NCBI RefSeq assembly: GCF_021310995.1
Contig: NZ_CP054151.1
Coordinates: 785,501-849,500 of the forward strand
Direction: 5' to 3'
Length of the DNA: 64,000 bases
Source of the DNA: Agrobacterium vaccinii
Lineage (GTDB): Bacteria > Pseudomonadota > Alphaproteobacteria > Rhizobiales > Rhizobiaceae
Shown here piece after piece: positions 45,810-54,303 of the stretch. Made by a program: the position numbers and the translations under genes. Every line of letters starts with the position of its first letter. The first letter of the stretch is position 1. The notes under the pieces are model-generated. The model was not told where the DNA came from, did no database searches, and worked only from the letters and a program-made list of their open reading frames with translations.

Positions 45810-46457
45810 ATGTCAGAAAACGTTGGCCGGTGGCTGCGGGATGAGATCGAAAACTCGATACTTTCCAATGAGTTCGCACCGGGTGAGCGGCTTGACGAAA
45901 CCGTTTTGGCCACACGTTTTGGTGTTTCAAGAACCCCCGTACGCGAAGCACTGATGCAACTGGATGCGATCGGCCTCATCGAAATCCGGCCCCGGCGCGG
46001 TGCAGTCGTCATCGATCCGGGCCCTCACCGCGTCTATGAAATGTTCGAGGTCATGGCCGAAATGGAGGGGCTGGCGGGCTCTCTTGCCGCAAGACGGCTG
46101 GATGCCGGTTCACGCGAAGCGATTAAAACAGCCCATAGCCGTTGCGAACAATCGGCCTCTGCCGAAGACAGCGACGCCTATTATTACGACAATGAGGAAT
46201 TTCACAAAGCCATCTACATCGCCAGCCAAAGCGAATTCCTGCAGGAGCAATGCCTGCAACTGCACCGGCGGCTTCGCCCGTATCGGCGTCTGCAATTGCG
46301 CGTCCGCAACCGTCTTTCGACGTCATTTCAGGAGCACTGCGCTATTATCGATGCGATTTTTACGGGCGATGGCGAAGAGGCCCGCCGCCTGCTACGCGCT
46401 CATGTCGGCATTCAGGGGGAAAGGTTCAGCGACCTCGTGGCCAACATGGCGCGGTAA
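45810..46457 (+). CDS. matR: GntR/FadR-type regulator of malonate genes
   Basis: A 215-residue regulator. The GntR winged helix is at about 8-70 (FGVSRTPVREALMQLDAIGLI is the recognition region) and a C-terminal helical FCD domain follows, with metal-type Asp and His residues. It is divergent from matABC and controls it in Rhizobium, with malonate as effector. ATG 45810 has GGAG nine bases upstream. The FCD His residues (EFHKAIY, EHCAII) are present. Confidence 0.9.
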   Translation: MSENVGRWLRDEIENSILSNEFAPGERLDETVLATRFGVSRTPVREALMQLDAIGLIEIRPRRGAVVIDPGPHRVYEMFEVMAEMEGLAGSLAARRLDAGSREAIKTAHSRCEQSASAEDSDAYYYDNEEFHKAIYIASQSEFLQEQCLQLHRRLRPYRRLQLRVRNRLSTSFQEHCAIIDAIFTGDGEEARRLLRAHVGIQGERFSDLVANMAR

Positions 46458-46508
46458 GATGTGTCGACCCGTTCGGCCCGGCGATATTTTTGAAAGGTAA
46501 CGAATATT

Positions 46509-47348
46509 ATGGCTGAGACTATTTATGATCCAGGCACCGAGGGTGCGAAAATGTCGTTCAAGGGGGCAATGTCCTATGGCGATTACCTTCATCTCGATGG
46601 AATTCTCAACCAGCAGCAGCCGCTAAGCCAGGCGCATGACGAGATGTTGTTCATCATACAGCATCAGACCAGCGAGTTGTGGATGAAGCTTGTGATTCAC
46701 GAGTTGAATGCAGCCCGTAACGCCTTGAAGGCGGGCGATACATCCGGCATGTTCAAGATGCTCGCCCGCGTGTCGCGCATTTTCGAACAGTTGAACAATG
46801 CATGGGATGTTTTGCGGACCATGACACCTGCCGACTACACGCGATTTCGCGATGCGCTCGGCCCTTCCTCCGGGTTTCAATCCTATCAGAACCGCATGAT
46901 CGAGTATGTGCTCGGCAACAGAAATCCACATTTGCTAAAGCCGCACGAGCACCGCCCGGAAATTCACCAGATGCTGGTGGATGAGTTGGACCGCCCCAGC
47001 TTTTACGATGAAGTCATCACCTATCTCTTTCGTGTGGTGGATGGCTCCGAAGAGCATGTCCCGCCGCCTCAGCTCCATTCGCCTCACGCAAAAATTCCCG
47101 AGGTGCAGGCGCGCTGGAAAATCGTCTACGAGAATATCGACAAATACTGGGCGCTCTATGAGCTCGGCGAAAAGCTTGTCGATATCGAAGATTATTTTCG
47201 CCGATGGCGTTTCAACCATGTCACGACAGTGGAACGGGTGATTGGCTTCAAGCGCGGCACGGGTGGAACCGCTGGCGTCGAGTATCTTAGAAAAATGTTG
47301 AGCGTCGAATTATTTCCAGAGCTTTGGCATCTGCGTGGAGACTTGTGA
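46509..47348 (+). CDS. kynA: Tryptophan 2,3-dioxygenase
   Basis: A 279-residue haem dioxygenase. The N-terminal SYGDYLHLDGILNQQQPLS, HDEMLFIIQHQTSELWMKL with the substrate His, and YFRRWRFNHVTTVERVIGFK with the haem-ligand His are family signatures. It opens the indole ring of tryptophan to N-formylkynurenine. Its stop overlaps the kynU start (TGATG-type), so both are translated together. The formamidase step is not encoded between them. Confidence 0.96.
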   Translation: MAETIYDPGTEGAKMSFKGAMSYGDYLHLDGILNQQQPLSQAHDEMLFIIQHQTSELWMKLVIHELNAARNALKAGDTSGMFKMLARVSRIFEQLNNAWDVLRTMTPADYTRFRDALGPSSGFQSYQNRMIEYVLGNRNPHLLKPHEHRPEIHQMLVDELDRPSFYDEVITYLFRVVDGSEEHVPPPQLHSPHAKIPEVQARWKIVYENIDKYWALYELGEKLVDIEDYFRRWRFNHVTTVERVIGFKRGTGGTAGVEYLRKMLSVELFPELWHLRGDL

Positions 47349-48544
47349 TGACACTGAAAACAGTTTTGCGAAAAGAACGTTTCGATCTGCCAGAGGGCAT
47401 CATCTATCTCGATGGCAACTCCCTTGGCCCGTTGCCTGCCAATGCCGTGGAAAGCGCCACCAGAACGATCAAGCAGGAGTGGGGCGTAGAACTCATCCGC
47501 GCCTGGAACAGCGCCGGGTGGATTTCCCTTCCGCAGCGCGTGGGAGACAAGATCGCCCGATTGATCGGCGCACCGGCAGGTTCGGTTGCGACGGGAGATA
47601 CACTGTCCATCAAGGTCTATCAGGCTGTCGCCGCCGCTCTTAAAATGCGCCCCGACCGCAAGGTCATCCTCTCCGACAGCGGGAATTTCCCCTCTGATCT
47701 CTACATGATCGGCGGACTGATCGAGACGATTGGCGGTGATTACCGCCTGCTCACGCCCGCACCCGATGAGGTCAGCCAGCACATTGATGAAACGGTCGCC
47801 GTCGTGATCCTCACACAGGTCGATTACCGAACCGGACGCATGCACGACATGGCGGCGCTGACTCGCAAGGCGCAGGACGCAGGTGCCGTGGTAATCTGGG
47901 ATTTGGCCCACAGCGCCGGAGCCGTGCCGGTGGATTTGGCGGGTTGCGGCGCCGAATTTGCTGTTGGCTGTACCTATAAATATCTCAATGGCGGCCCCGG
48001 CTCGCCAGCCTTCATCTATGTCCGGCCCGACATCATCAACGACGTCAAACCCGCACTGGCCGGATGGATGGGGCATGACGCACCCTTCGCGATGGAGCTT
48101 TCCTATCGGCCAGCCATGTCGACGGAAAGGCTGCGCGTCGGAACGCCCGCCATCGTGCAGCTATCGATTCTCGACCAAGCCCTCGATCTCTGGGACGGCG
48201 TGGAGATGAGCGATGTGAGGCACGTCTCCGTCAAGTTGACCGAAATGTTCATTGAGGGTGTAGAAGCGCGGTGCCCGGACCTCAAACTTGCGTCTCCGAG
48301 GCAGAGCGAACTGCGCGCATCGCAAGTGTCGTTCCGGTTCGAGCATGGCTACGAAGCAATCCAAGCCCTTATCGATCACGGCGTGATCGGCGACTTCCGC
48401 GCACCTGATATCATGCGTTTCGGGTTCTGCCCTCTGTTCGTTGGAGAAGATGACGTGGTCAACGCCATCGAGATCATGGCAAAGGTCATCAACGAGCGGC
48501 TCTGGGACAATCCGAAATATCGGATACGCTCAAGAGTGACGTGA
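47348..48544 (+). CDS. kynU: Kynureninase
   Basis: A 398-residue PLP enzyme. YLDGNSLGPLP is near the N-terminus, VIWDLAHSAGAVPVDL binds the cofactor, and the PLP Lys is in GCTYKYLNGGPGSPAF. It splits kynurenine to anthranilate and alanine. ATG 47348 overlaps the kynA stop by one base. Anthranilate degradation genes are not in this window. Confidence 0.95.
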   Translation: MTLKTVLRKERFDLPEGIIYLDGNSLGPLPANAVESATRTIKQEWGVELIRAWNSAGWISLPQRVGDKIARLIGAPAGSVATGDTLSIKVYQAVAAALKMRPDRKVILSDSGNFPSDLYMIGGLIETIGGDYRLLTPAPDEVSQHIDETVAVVILTQVDYRTGRMHDMAALTRKAQDAGAVVIWDLAHSAGAVPVDLAGCGAEFAVGCTYKYLNGGPGSPAFIYVRPDIINDVKPALAGWMGHDAPFAMELSYRPAMSTERLRVGTPAIVQLSILDQALDLWDGVEMSDVRHVSVKLTEMFIEGVEARCPDLKLASPRQSELRASQVSFRFEHGYEAIQALIDHGVIGDFRAPDIMRFGFCPLFVGEDDVVNAIEIMAKVINERLWDNPKYRIRSRVT

Positions 48545-48593
48545 AAAGGTTTGAGATCCTCACGCGCAATCGGCACATCAGCCGCCGCGAGGG

Positions 48594-49403
48594 TTATTTA
48601 CGCCCGCGGAAATTATCCATCGTATGATATATACGCAGCCATTCACCACCGATCTTGTCAAACCAGCGCAAGGGCAAAATGCCCCGCAGGAGTGGCACCA
48701 GATTGATAATCCATGGCAGACGTAAAAAGATGCGATCGGATTTGATGGCTGCGATCACGCGGTCTGCGACATACTCCGCTTTGAGAATGGGGATGAAGGG
48801 AGAGCGCACGCCAGCGAACATGCCAGTGTCGATGTAATAGGGTGTCACCGTTGTTACGCCGACGCCGGTTTTGGCCCTCTTCATTTCGACGCGCAATGAG
48901 TCGGACCAGCCAATCATTGCCCATTTGCTGGCACAATACACCGACATCTTGGGATTGGGCACGAAGCCCGCTGCCGAGGCTATGTTGACGATATGGCCAC
49001 TGCCGCGAGCGATCATGCCGGGCAGGAATTCCTTTGCGACATAGATCGGTGCCAGTGTGTTCACATCCATCGTCAGCGATATATCTTTCGAGCTATGCTC
49101 GACAAAGGTTTTTCCGACAATCACACCCGCATTATTGACCACAATGTCGACCGCAATACCGGCTGCCCTCACTTCGTCCGCGGCGGCCTCGATGCGGGCA
49201 GGATCGACCAGATCAACTGTGTATCCAGACACACGGAAGCCTTCCGCGCTAAACGCCGCTACCGTTCCGTGCAATGCCTGCTCTTGAATGTCCCAGATTA
49301 CCAGATGCGTTGCACCCTGATCGAGAAATCGTCTTCCCATCAGCCGCCCGATGCCGGATGCGCCGCCGGTAATCAGAACCGTCTTCCCGTTCAAATTTTT
49401 CAA
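48594..49403 (-). CDS. Short-chain dehydrogenase/reductase
   Basis: A 269-residue SDR with the cofactor motif TGGASGIG, NNAG (VVNNAGVIVG), the catalytic Ser in NIASAAG and YCASK. A C-terminal hydrophobic segment (LPWIINLVPLLRGILPLRW) suggests membrane association, as in retinol-dehydrogenase-like SDRs. The start is TTG 49403, with GGAGGAGG seven bases upstream. A divergent TetR gene and an operator-like palindrome follow upstream. The substrate is unknown. Confidence 0.88.
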   Translation of the reverse strand: MKNLNGKTVLITGGASGIGRLMGRRFLDQGATHLVIWDIQEQALHGTVAAFSAEGFRVSGYTVDLVDPARIEAAADEVRAAGIAVDIVVNNAGVIVGKTFVEHSSKDISLTMDVNTLAPIYVAKEFLPGMIARGSGHIVNIASAAGFVPNPKMSVYCASKWAMIGWSDSLRVEMKRAKTGVGVTTVTPYYIDTGMFAGVRSPFIPILKAEYVADRVIAAIKSDRIFLRLPWIINLVPLLRGILPLRWFDKIGGEWLRIYHTMDNFRGRK

Positions 49404-49428
49404 AAAAACGTCCTCCTCCAACGAGTTT

Positions 49429-49452
49429 GCTCACCTTTTTAAAAAGGAGAGC
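49429..49452. promoter_or_regulatory. TetR operator-like palindrome
   Basis: GCTC-A-CCTTTTTAAAAAGG-A-GAGC is a 24-bp palindrome with a single mismatched pair; the inner 14 bp are perfect. It lies between the SDR gene and its divergent TetR gene and overlaps the probable SDR promoter. Confidence 0.6.
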
Positions 49453-49553
49453 AATAACTCTACTTTTTTAGTTTTATTCCCAGTAATGCCTAACGTCAAC
49501 GAGTGATATTTGGTATTGCCCTGCGAAAGACCGCCATTGCGGAAAGGCTGACG

Positions 49554-50207
49554 ATGTCGTTGAAATCAACTGTTGCTGATGCCGAAGCTCTAGCCTCTGG
49601 CGTAAGGCGTATACCCGTTCAGGAACGGGGACGACGACGCGTACAGCAATTGCTGGATGCGGCAGCGGACGTGATTACGGAAGTGGGCGTCGATAATGCG
49701 ACGACGAATGCGATTGCGGCGCGCGCAAACACCTCCGTCGGCGTGCTCTACAAGTTCTTCCCCAACAAGCAGGCGTTGGTCGAAGCAATGGCACAAAAAT
49801 ATGTGACGGAAATAGAAGGGCTGATCAGTCAGCAGGAGCACGAGGGCATTGCCGATTGGCCACTTCGCGACGCTATCGAGTGGATCGTTCGCGCTACCGT
49901 CGTCTTCCACAAGACAAACCCTGCTTTCCACCATGTCTATCGCGCAGTGCGCGGCAGTAGCGCTGGCAAAAGTGCAAGCCTTCTCGATCACACCAAGGCC
50001 GTCATATCCCATCTCCTGACATTGCGGATGCCAAACACGGGCACCGATCGGGACCTGCACGCCACAATCGTCGTGGAAGCTGCTCATGCCCTGATCGTTC
50101 ACGCCTGCACGTTACCGGCGCAGGATCGAACGCGCCTGACGGAAGAGACCATTGTCCTTCTCACCCGTTATCTTGAGCCGGAATATGTGCTGCCCCAGAC
50201 AAAATGA
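49554..50207 (+). CDS. TetR-family regulator
   Basis: A 217-residue repressor. The helix-turn-helix is at about 23-70 (ATTNAIAARANTSVGVLYKFF) and a helical effector domain follows. ATG 49554 has GGAAAGG upstream; GTG 49503 is a longer option. It is divergent from the SDR gene, and the palindrome in the shared spacer is its likely site. The effector is unknown. Confidence 0.87.
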   Translation: MSLKSTVADAEALASGVRRIPVQERGRRRVQQLLDAAADVITEVGVDNATTNAIAARANTSVGVLYKFFPNKQALVEAMAQKYVTEIEGLISQQEHEGIADWPLRDAIEWIVRATVVFHKTNPAFHHVYRAVRGSSAGKSASLLDHTKAVISHLLTLRMPNTGTDRDLHATIVVEAAHALIVHACTLPAQDRTRLTEETIVLLTRYLEPEYVLPQTK

Positions 50208-50306
50208 TAGCAGTGGCATTCGCAACCGCAAAGTCATGCCCTTGATGACGCGAAAGCGTTAGTTGACCGGCGAGAGAAAACACACGCGCCCGGCAACCCC
50301 AATCCA

Positions 50307-50813
50307 TCAAATATCGTGTCTGCGTATATTCTTGAGAATTTTGTGGAGCGTTCCTAGGAAGACGCGATATTCGTCGTCGTCGATGTCTTTGAACATGCGG
50401 CGCAGATCATCATACATGATCGGCCAGACATCTTCGAACATCGCCCTGCCTTCGTCGGTGATCGTCACGTCCCTGACGCGCATATCATCCGGCCTCGGCA
50501 TGCGCTTGATAAGGCCTTGCTCTTCCAGCGCATCGACGGTTCGGCTCATCGTCGACTGTTCGGTCACAGTGAAAATGGACAGTTCATTGATGGTCAAGGA
50601 CGTTGAGACGTTGAGAACGGCAAGCGCCCGCATTTTGACTGTGGTGATGTCCCGGACTTTGAGATCGTCCGAAAGATTGGCATTCCACCGGGCCATGATC
50701 CGGTTCATGATATAGGGCGCGAAATTGTTCAGGCCGATTTCGCCAAGGCTTGGAATCCGGCTCTCCTGCTTACCGGGGTTTTCGAGAACCGCGCCGGAAA
50801 ATCCGTTTTCCAT
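50307..50813 (-). CDS. MarR-family regulator
   Basis: A 168-residue MarR-type winged-helix protein. The DNA-binding part runs from LTINELSIFTVTEQSTMSRT to DALEEQGLIKRMPRPDDMRV, with the wing in VRDVTITDEGRAMF. It is the second gene of a minus-strand pair after the cyclase-family gene, 143 bp downstream, and may control it. The spacer holds two inverted repeats. Effector unknown. Confidence 0.87.
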   Translation of the reverse strand: MENGFSGAVLENPGKQESRIPSLGEIGLNNFAPYIMNRIMARWNANLSDDLKVRDITTVKMRALAVLNVSTSLTINELSIFTVTEQSTMSRTVDALEEQGLIKRMPRPDDMRVRDVTITDEGRAMFEDVWPIMYDDLRRMFKDIDDDEYRVFLGTLHKILKNIRRHDI

Positions 50814-50956
50814 ACTTGTCGTCCTTACATCATTCCAGGAGGCAGCCTTCGCGACAGGCGTCTCTGGTCTTCACAGAAGCGGATCGAACTCGCTTCTGTG
50901 GAAACGTGGCGCCAATGGCCTTGCCCACACGACAGGACCATTGGCTTTGTATCGCC

Positions 50957-51742
50957 TCAGACGATCAGAGCAAGAGCGCGCACAGGTGAGCCCGTGCCTT
51001 TTACGAGTTTGAGCGGTGCAGCGATCAGAATAGCGCCCTTAGGCGGCAGCTGATCCAGATGGCACAGGCTGGCCAGACCATATTTGTTGGCCTTGTGCAT
51101 CAGGTTGTGCGCTGGGAACGGCGGGGTCATGCCACCAGCAGAGCCAGCATCCGTGCCGATTGTTTCCTGGCCCCAGCCGATGATGCCTTTCGACAGAAGA
51201 TATTCGATCGCTTCTGCCGTCGGGCCGGGAGAATGAGGACCGTTTTCATCGGCGTTCAGGAAGGTTTCCGTGGAGCCATTACGCTTGTACCAATCGGTGC
51301 GCAGCAGCACCCATGTGCCTGCCTCGATCTCGCCGTGCTCGGCTTCCCACTCCTTGATGCTGTCAACGGTCAGCAGATAATCCGGGTTTTCAGCCGATTC
51401 CTTCGAGCGGTCGATCACGTTCACAGGCGCTACGAAGTTCTGTGGCGCGATGGTATCTGTGGTGTTAGACGGGTTGTCCTTGCCGGTGATCCAGTGGCTT
51501 GGCGCGTCGAAGTGCGTGCCGGTATGCTCGCCCAGTTCCAGCCAGTTCCATGCCCAGAACGGTCCGTCCTGATCGTAGGCGGAAATGGTGTGAACCTTAA
51601 CATTCGGCGTGTTCTTGCCGAATTGCGGCGGTAGATAAAGCACGGGCGTGTCGGGTCCCAGCGGCGCGCTCAAATCCACGACCTTGATGGAGCCTGTCAG
51701 CAGGCCAGCTGCCAGTGCAGGAATTGCGGAGGTGTCTGTCAT
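50957..51742 (-). CDS. Cyclase-family metal hydrolase
   Basis: A 261-residue protein of the cyclase/kynurenine-formamidase superfamily. The metal motif HTGTHFDAP is at about 73-81, and later His/Glu residues occur in GWGQETIGTDAG and FPAHNLMHK. KynB formamidases belong to this family but are usually about 210 residues; this longer form is often linked with aromatic or mandelate-type catabolism. kynA and kynU lie 3-5 kb away, so formamidase activity is possible but not shown. ATG 51742 has GGGGAA upstream. Confidence 0.82.
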   Translation of the reverse strand: MTDTSAIPALAAGLLTGSIKVVDLSAPLGPDTPVLYLPPQFGKNTPNVKVHTISAYDQDGPFWAWNWLELGEHTGTHFDAPSHWITGKDNPSNTTDTIAPQNFVAPVNVIDRSKESAENPDYLLTVDSIKEWEAEHGEIEAGTWVLLRTDWYKRNGSTETFLNADENGPHSPGPTAEAIEYLLSKGIIGWGQETIGTDAGSAGGMTPPFPAHNLMHKANKYGLASLCHLDQLPPKGAILIAAPLKLVKGTGSPVRALALIV

Positions 51743-52058
51743 TCATGTTCCCCTTTTTATCGCGCTGTTCGAACACGTTATCGGTGCTGCCACAGGCGGA
51801 TGCGAATGATAGAAGGAAGCGTATGAGCAAAAAATCGATTGCGCAAGAATTTTGTTGAAGCTTAAATTATTTAACGTCGCGAGCCCTCTCAGCCCATCCG
51901 ACGACGCTACGAGCAAACAGACGATACCGTTGTTACAGCTTTATACTGGCCAATTTTCCTACGTGCTGATATTGGCCTTGTTCTTCGAACGTTCAAACAT
52001 ATCGAAGTGATCGCAATGGATGATGTTCGGGACGTGGTGGCGTGCAAGGGACAGGTTG
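51743..52058. other. Divergent spacer between the cyclase and MarR genes
   Basis: About 316 bp without a gene. The palindrome GTTCGAAC (51767-51774) and the related TTCGAACGTTC (51984-51994) may be binding sites of the MarR proteins, and the AT-rich middle near 51830-51880 probably holds promoters. Confidence 0.45.
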
Positions 52059-52565
52059 ATGTCAGCGATTGATCTCGAAATTATCATGAACGAGACGCAG
52101 GAGGGCAAGAAGCAGGAGCTTCGCCTCTGGCTGCGCCTGCTGTCCACCACCAAGCTAATCTCCCAGGAAATCCGCCGCCGTTTGCGCCGCGAATTCGGGG
52201 CAACGCTACCGCAATTCGACCTGCTCTCGCAGCTCTATCGCGAGCCCGAGGGCCTGCGCCTTGGCGAGCTTTCCAAACGCACTATGGTGACGAATGGCAA
52301 CATTACCGGCTTGGTAGAGAGGCTGGAGATAGACGGCCTCGTGGTCCGCGAAAGACCGGCGGATGACCGCCGCGTCATCGTCGCCTGCCTAACCGAGAAA
52401 GGCCGCACGACCTTTCAAGCGATGGCAGAGGCGCATGGTAGTTGGCTTGAGGACATGATGGGTGACGTCGATCCCATCGTCATTTCCGGCCTGCTGACCC
52501 ATGTCGGTCAGGTCAAGCAATCTGCCCGCAATCACCTTTCCGGCGACGAAAGAGACGACATTTAA
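52059..52565 (+). CDS. MarR-family regulator
   Basis: A 168-residue winged-helix regulator: LPQFDLLSQLYREPEGLRLG, then ELSKRTMVTNGNITGLVERL as recognition helix, then the wing RPADDRRVIVACLTEKGR. It resembles regulators of aromatic or phenolic catabolism. ATG 52059 with AAGGGAC is favoured over ATGs at 52020 and 52086. It faces the minus-strand oxidase genes and may control them or the cyclase gene. Effector unknown. Confidence 0.85.
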   Translation: MSAIDLEIIMNETQEGKKQELRLWLRLLSTTKLISQEIRRRLRREFGATLPQFDLLSQLYREPEGLRLGELSKRTMVTNGNITGLVERLEIDGLVVRERPADDRRVIVACLTEKGRTTFQAMAEAHGSWLEDMMGDVDPIVISGLLTHVGQVKQSARNHLSGDERDDI

Positions 52566-52571
52566 TCGGGC

Positions 52572-54017
52572 TTAATCCAATCCCAGCTTGGCCAGATGCT
52601 TCAATGGCACAGGCCGTATCGGTGCCTGCGCGGTGAATTGACCGGCTGACTCGACGGGAAGATTGCATCGGTCCGCCACCCTCATCGCAACGGACAATTG
52701 GCAGTAGCGGCCTTGGCACGGTCCCATTCCCGTGCGGCATCCGAGTTTGACCGCATTGACCGATGTCACGAAGGGCGACTGTTTCAGGAATGCATCGACC
52801 TCTTTCGATGCCACCTCCTCGCAGCGGCACAATATAGTCTCGTCATCCGCCAAAGATGCCAGGAGTGGTAGGTTCGGCGCGAAACTTTGCGCCATGGTGG
52901 CCGCAAATGTGTCCGTTCTGGAAACTGCCGATTTGGCGTCCCGTATAGCCTTTGACGCCGGATCGTTGCCTTTGACCGCAGCAGCTATCGTCAAACCTGC
53001 GAGCTTACCCTGAAGAAACGCGCGTCTGGCACCGCCAATCCCGGCTGGCTCGCCCGCCACATAAATATCGGTTCGGGACGTTTGCATGTCGTCATCATGG
53101 CCGACCACCCAGCCGCCGCGATCTGGCGCCCAATGCACGGCGCAGCCTGCCTGGCGGGCAAGTTCGGTGCTAGCGAGCAGGCCGTAGCCGATCGCCACAC
53201 CATCGATGCCGTCGACAGTGCGCTCGGTGCCATTTTCAAGCTTTCCATCCCCATCGACGCTTTGCAGAACCACCCGATCTACACCCTCTTCCGCTCCCTC
53301 CGCACGGCGGATGCTAGTGGAGAAAGAGAGCGGAACTTTATGGCGGCGCAAAGCCAACAGACTGCGCATGAGATCAGCTACCACGCGACCCTGACCGGGC
53401 AGCGCGGGGGTGGCGCGGAGCATTTCACTAAGCCCTGGGAATGGGCGCGCAATCGCCACTTCCGCAATCTCCGCCCCGGCTTTCAAAAGCTGTTCGGCGA
53501 GTACGAAAATCAGCGGATGCGATCCTGCCAGAACATAGCGCTTTGCGGACAGAACGTGCTGACTTTTGAGCAAAGTCTGAACGCCCCCTGCCGCCATGAC
53601 ACCGGGAAGTGTCCAGCCGGGAAAGGCCACCGGCATGTCATGGGCACCAGTGGCGATCAGCAAAGCCTTGCTGTGCAACATCACCCCACCGTCCTGCGAT
53701 GACAGACCAAGCTCGACACCCCTTCCGCCGTCGCGAGGCTCGAACACGCCCCACGCCGTCGTTCCCAATTGAAAGCGGATTCGGGAATCGCCGCGCGCTT
53801 GCTCTAGAAGCTTCGTGCCAAAGGGATAGCTGCGAAAGGCGCTGCTGGGAGCGGCTTTAAAACTGCGGGGCGGCTGGCGAAATATCTGGCCGCCTATCTC
53901 CGGTTGCTCATCGATCACAACGACACTCAGACCCTGCTCACTGGCTGCGAGTGCCGCCGCAAGACCCGCCGGGCCAGCGCCGACAATCGCGAGATCAACG
54001 GTTTGAAGCTCAGACAT
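52572..54017 (-). CDS. Opine-oxidase-like FAD/NAD subunit with 2Fe-2S (BFD-like) end
   Basis: A 481-residue flavoprotein. The N-terminal dinucleotide motif AIVGAGPAGLAAALAASEQG binds FAD, a second is in RYVLAGSHPLIFVLAEQLL, and GDIYVAGEPAGIGG-like sequence (DIYVAGEPAGIGGARRA) closes the fold. The C-terminus has Cys in CRCEEV and CRTGMGPCQGRYC, a BFD-type 2Fe-2S region. This is the large subunit of octopine/nopaline oxidase or D-hydroxyproline dehydrogenase-like enzymes. ATG 54017 is preferred. It overlaps the small 2Fe-2S gene by 8 bp and forms a three-gene unit with it and the DAO gene. Confidence 0.85.
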   Translation of the reverse strand: MSELQTVDLAIVGAGPAGLAAALAASEQGLSVVVIDEQPEIGGQIFRQPPRSFKAAPSSAFRSYPFGTKLLEQARGDSRIRFQLGTTAWGVFEPRDGGRGVELGLSSQDGGVMLHSKALLIATGAHDMPVAFPGWTLPGVMAAGGVQTLLKSQHVLSAKRYVLAGSHPLIFVLAEQLLKAGAEIAEVAIARPFPGLSEMLRATPALPGQGRVVADLMRSLLALRRHKVPLSFSTSIRRAEGAEEGVDRVVLQSVDGDGKLENGTERTVDGIDGVAIGYGLLASTELARQAGCAVHWAPDRGGWVVGHDDDMQTSRTDIYVAGEPAGIGGARRAFLQGKLAGLTIAAAVKGNDPASKAIRDAKSAVSRTDTFAATMAQSFAPNLPLLASLADDETILCRCEEVASKEVDAFLKQSPFVTSVNAVKLGCRTGMGPCQGRYCQLSVAMRVADRCNLPVESAGQFTAQAPIRPVPLKHLAKLGLD

Positions 54018-54303
54018 TTTCCAACTCCACGACCATATCAGCCCGCACGGGGATGAGGCAGCTACGCTGCCCGCTCTGGCCATCGACCGTTACCAGACAG
54101 TCGAAGCACACGCCCATATTGCAGTAAGGCGCCCTAAGCACACCACTTTGCGTGCGGCGAAAGCCGCTGTGTCCGCTTGCCATCAGTGCTGCCGCAAGGC
54201 TTTCACCCGGATGGGCAAGAGTTGGTTTGCCGTTGACGGTGATGGAGACCGCGGGCGGACGGTGCAAATCTTTGCTTTCTATAAGGCGGCGCGGGTCAGA
54301 CAA
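54010..54303 (-). CDS. Small 2Fe-2S subunit of the oxidase complex
   Basis: About 97 residues. A ferredoxin-like chain has VNGKPTLAHPGESLAAALM and a Cys cluster in YCNMGVCFDCLVTV with a further Cys in QRSCLIPV, as in the gamma subunit of opine oxidase and related dehydrogenases. TTG 54303 is the likely start, with GGGAG eight bases upstream; ATG 54345 is a longer option that would overlap the DAO gene more. It passes electrons between the two flavoproteins. It overlaps both neighbours, so the three are translationally coupled. Confidence 0.82.
   Translation of the reverse strand: MSDPRRLIESKDLHRPPAVSITVNGKPTLAHPGESLAAALMASGHSGFRRTQSGVLRAPYCNMGVCFDCLVTVDGQSGQRSCLIPVRADMVVELENV

Noticed and set aside
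50872..50945. Two inverted repeats between the cyclase and MarR genes, considered as terminators
   Set aside because: Neither has a T-run on the coding strand, and the arms are short or bulged, so termination was not called as a feature.
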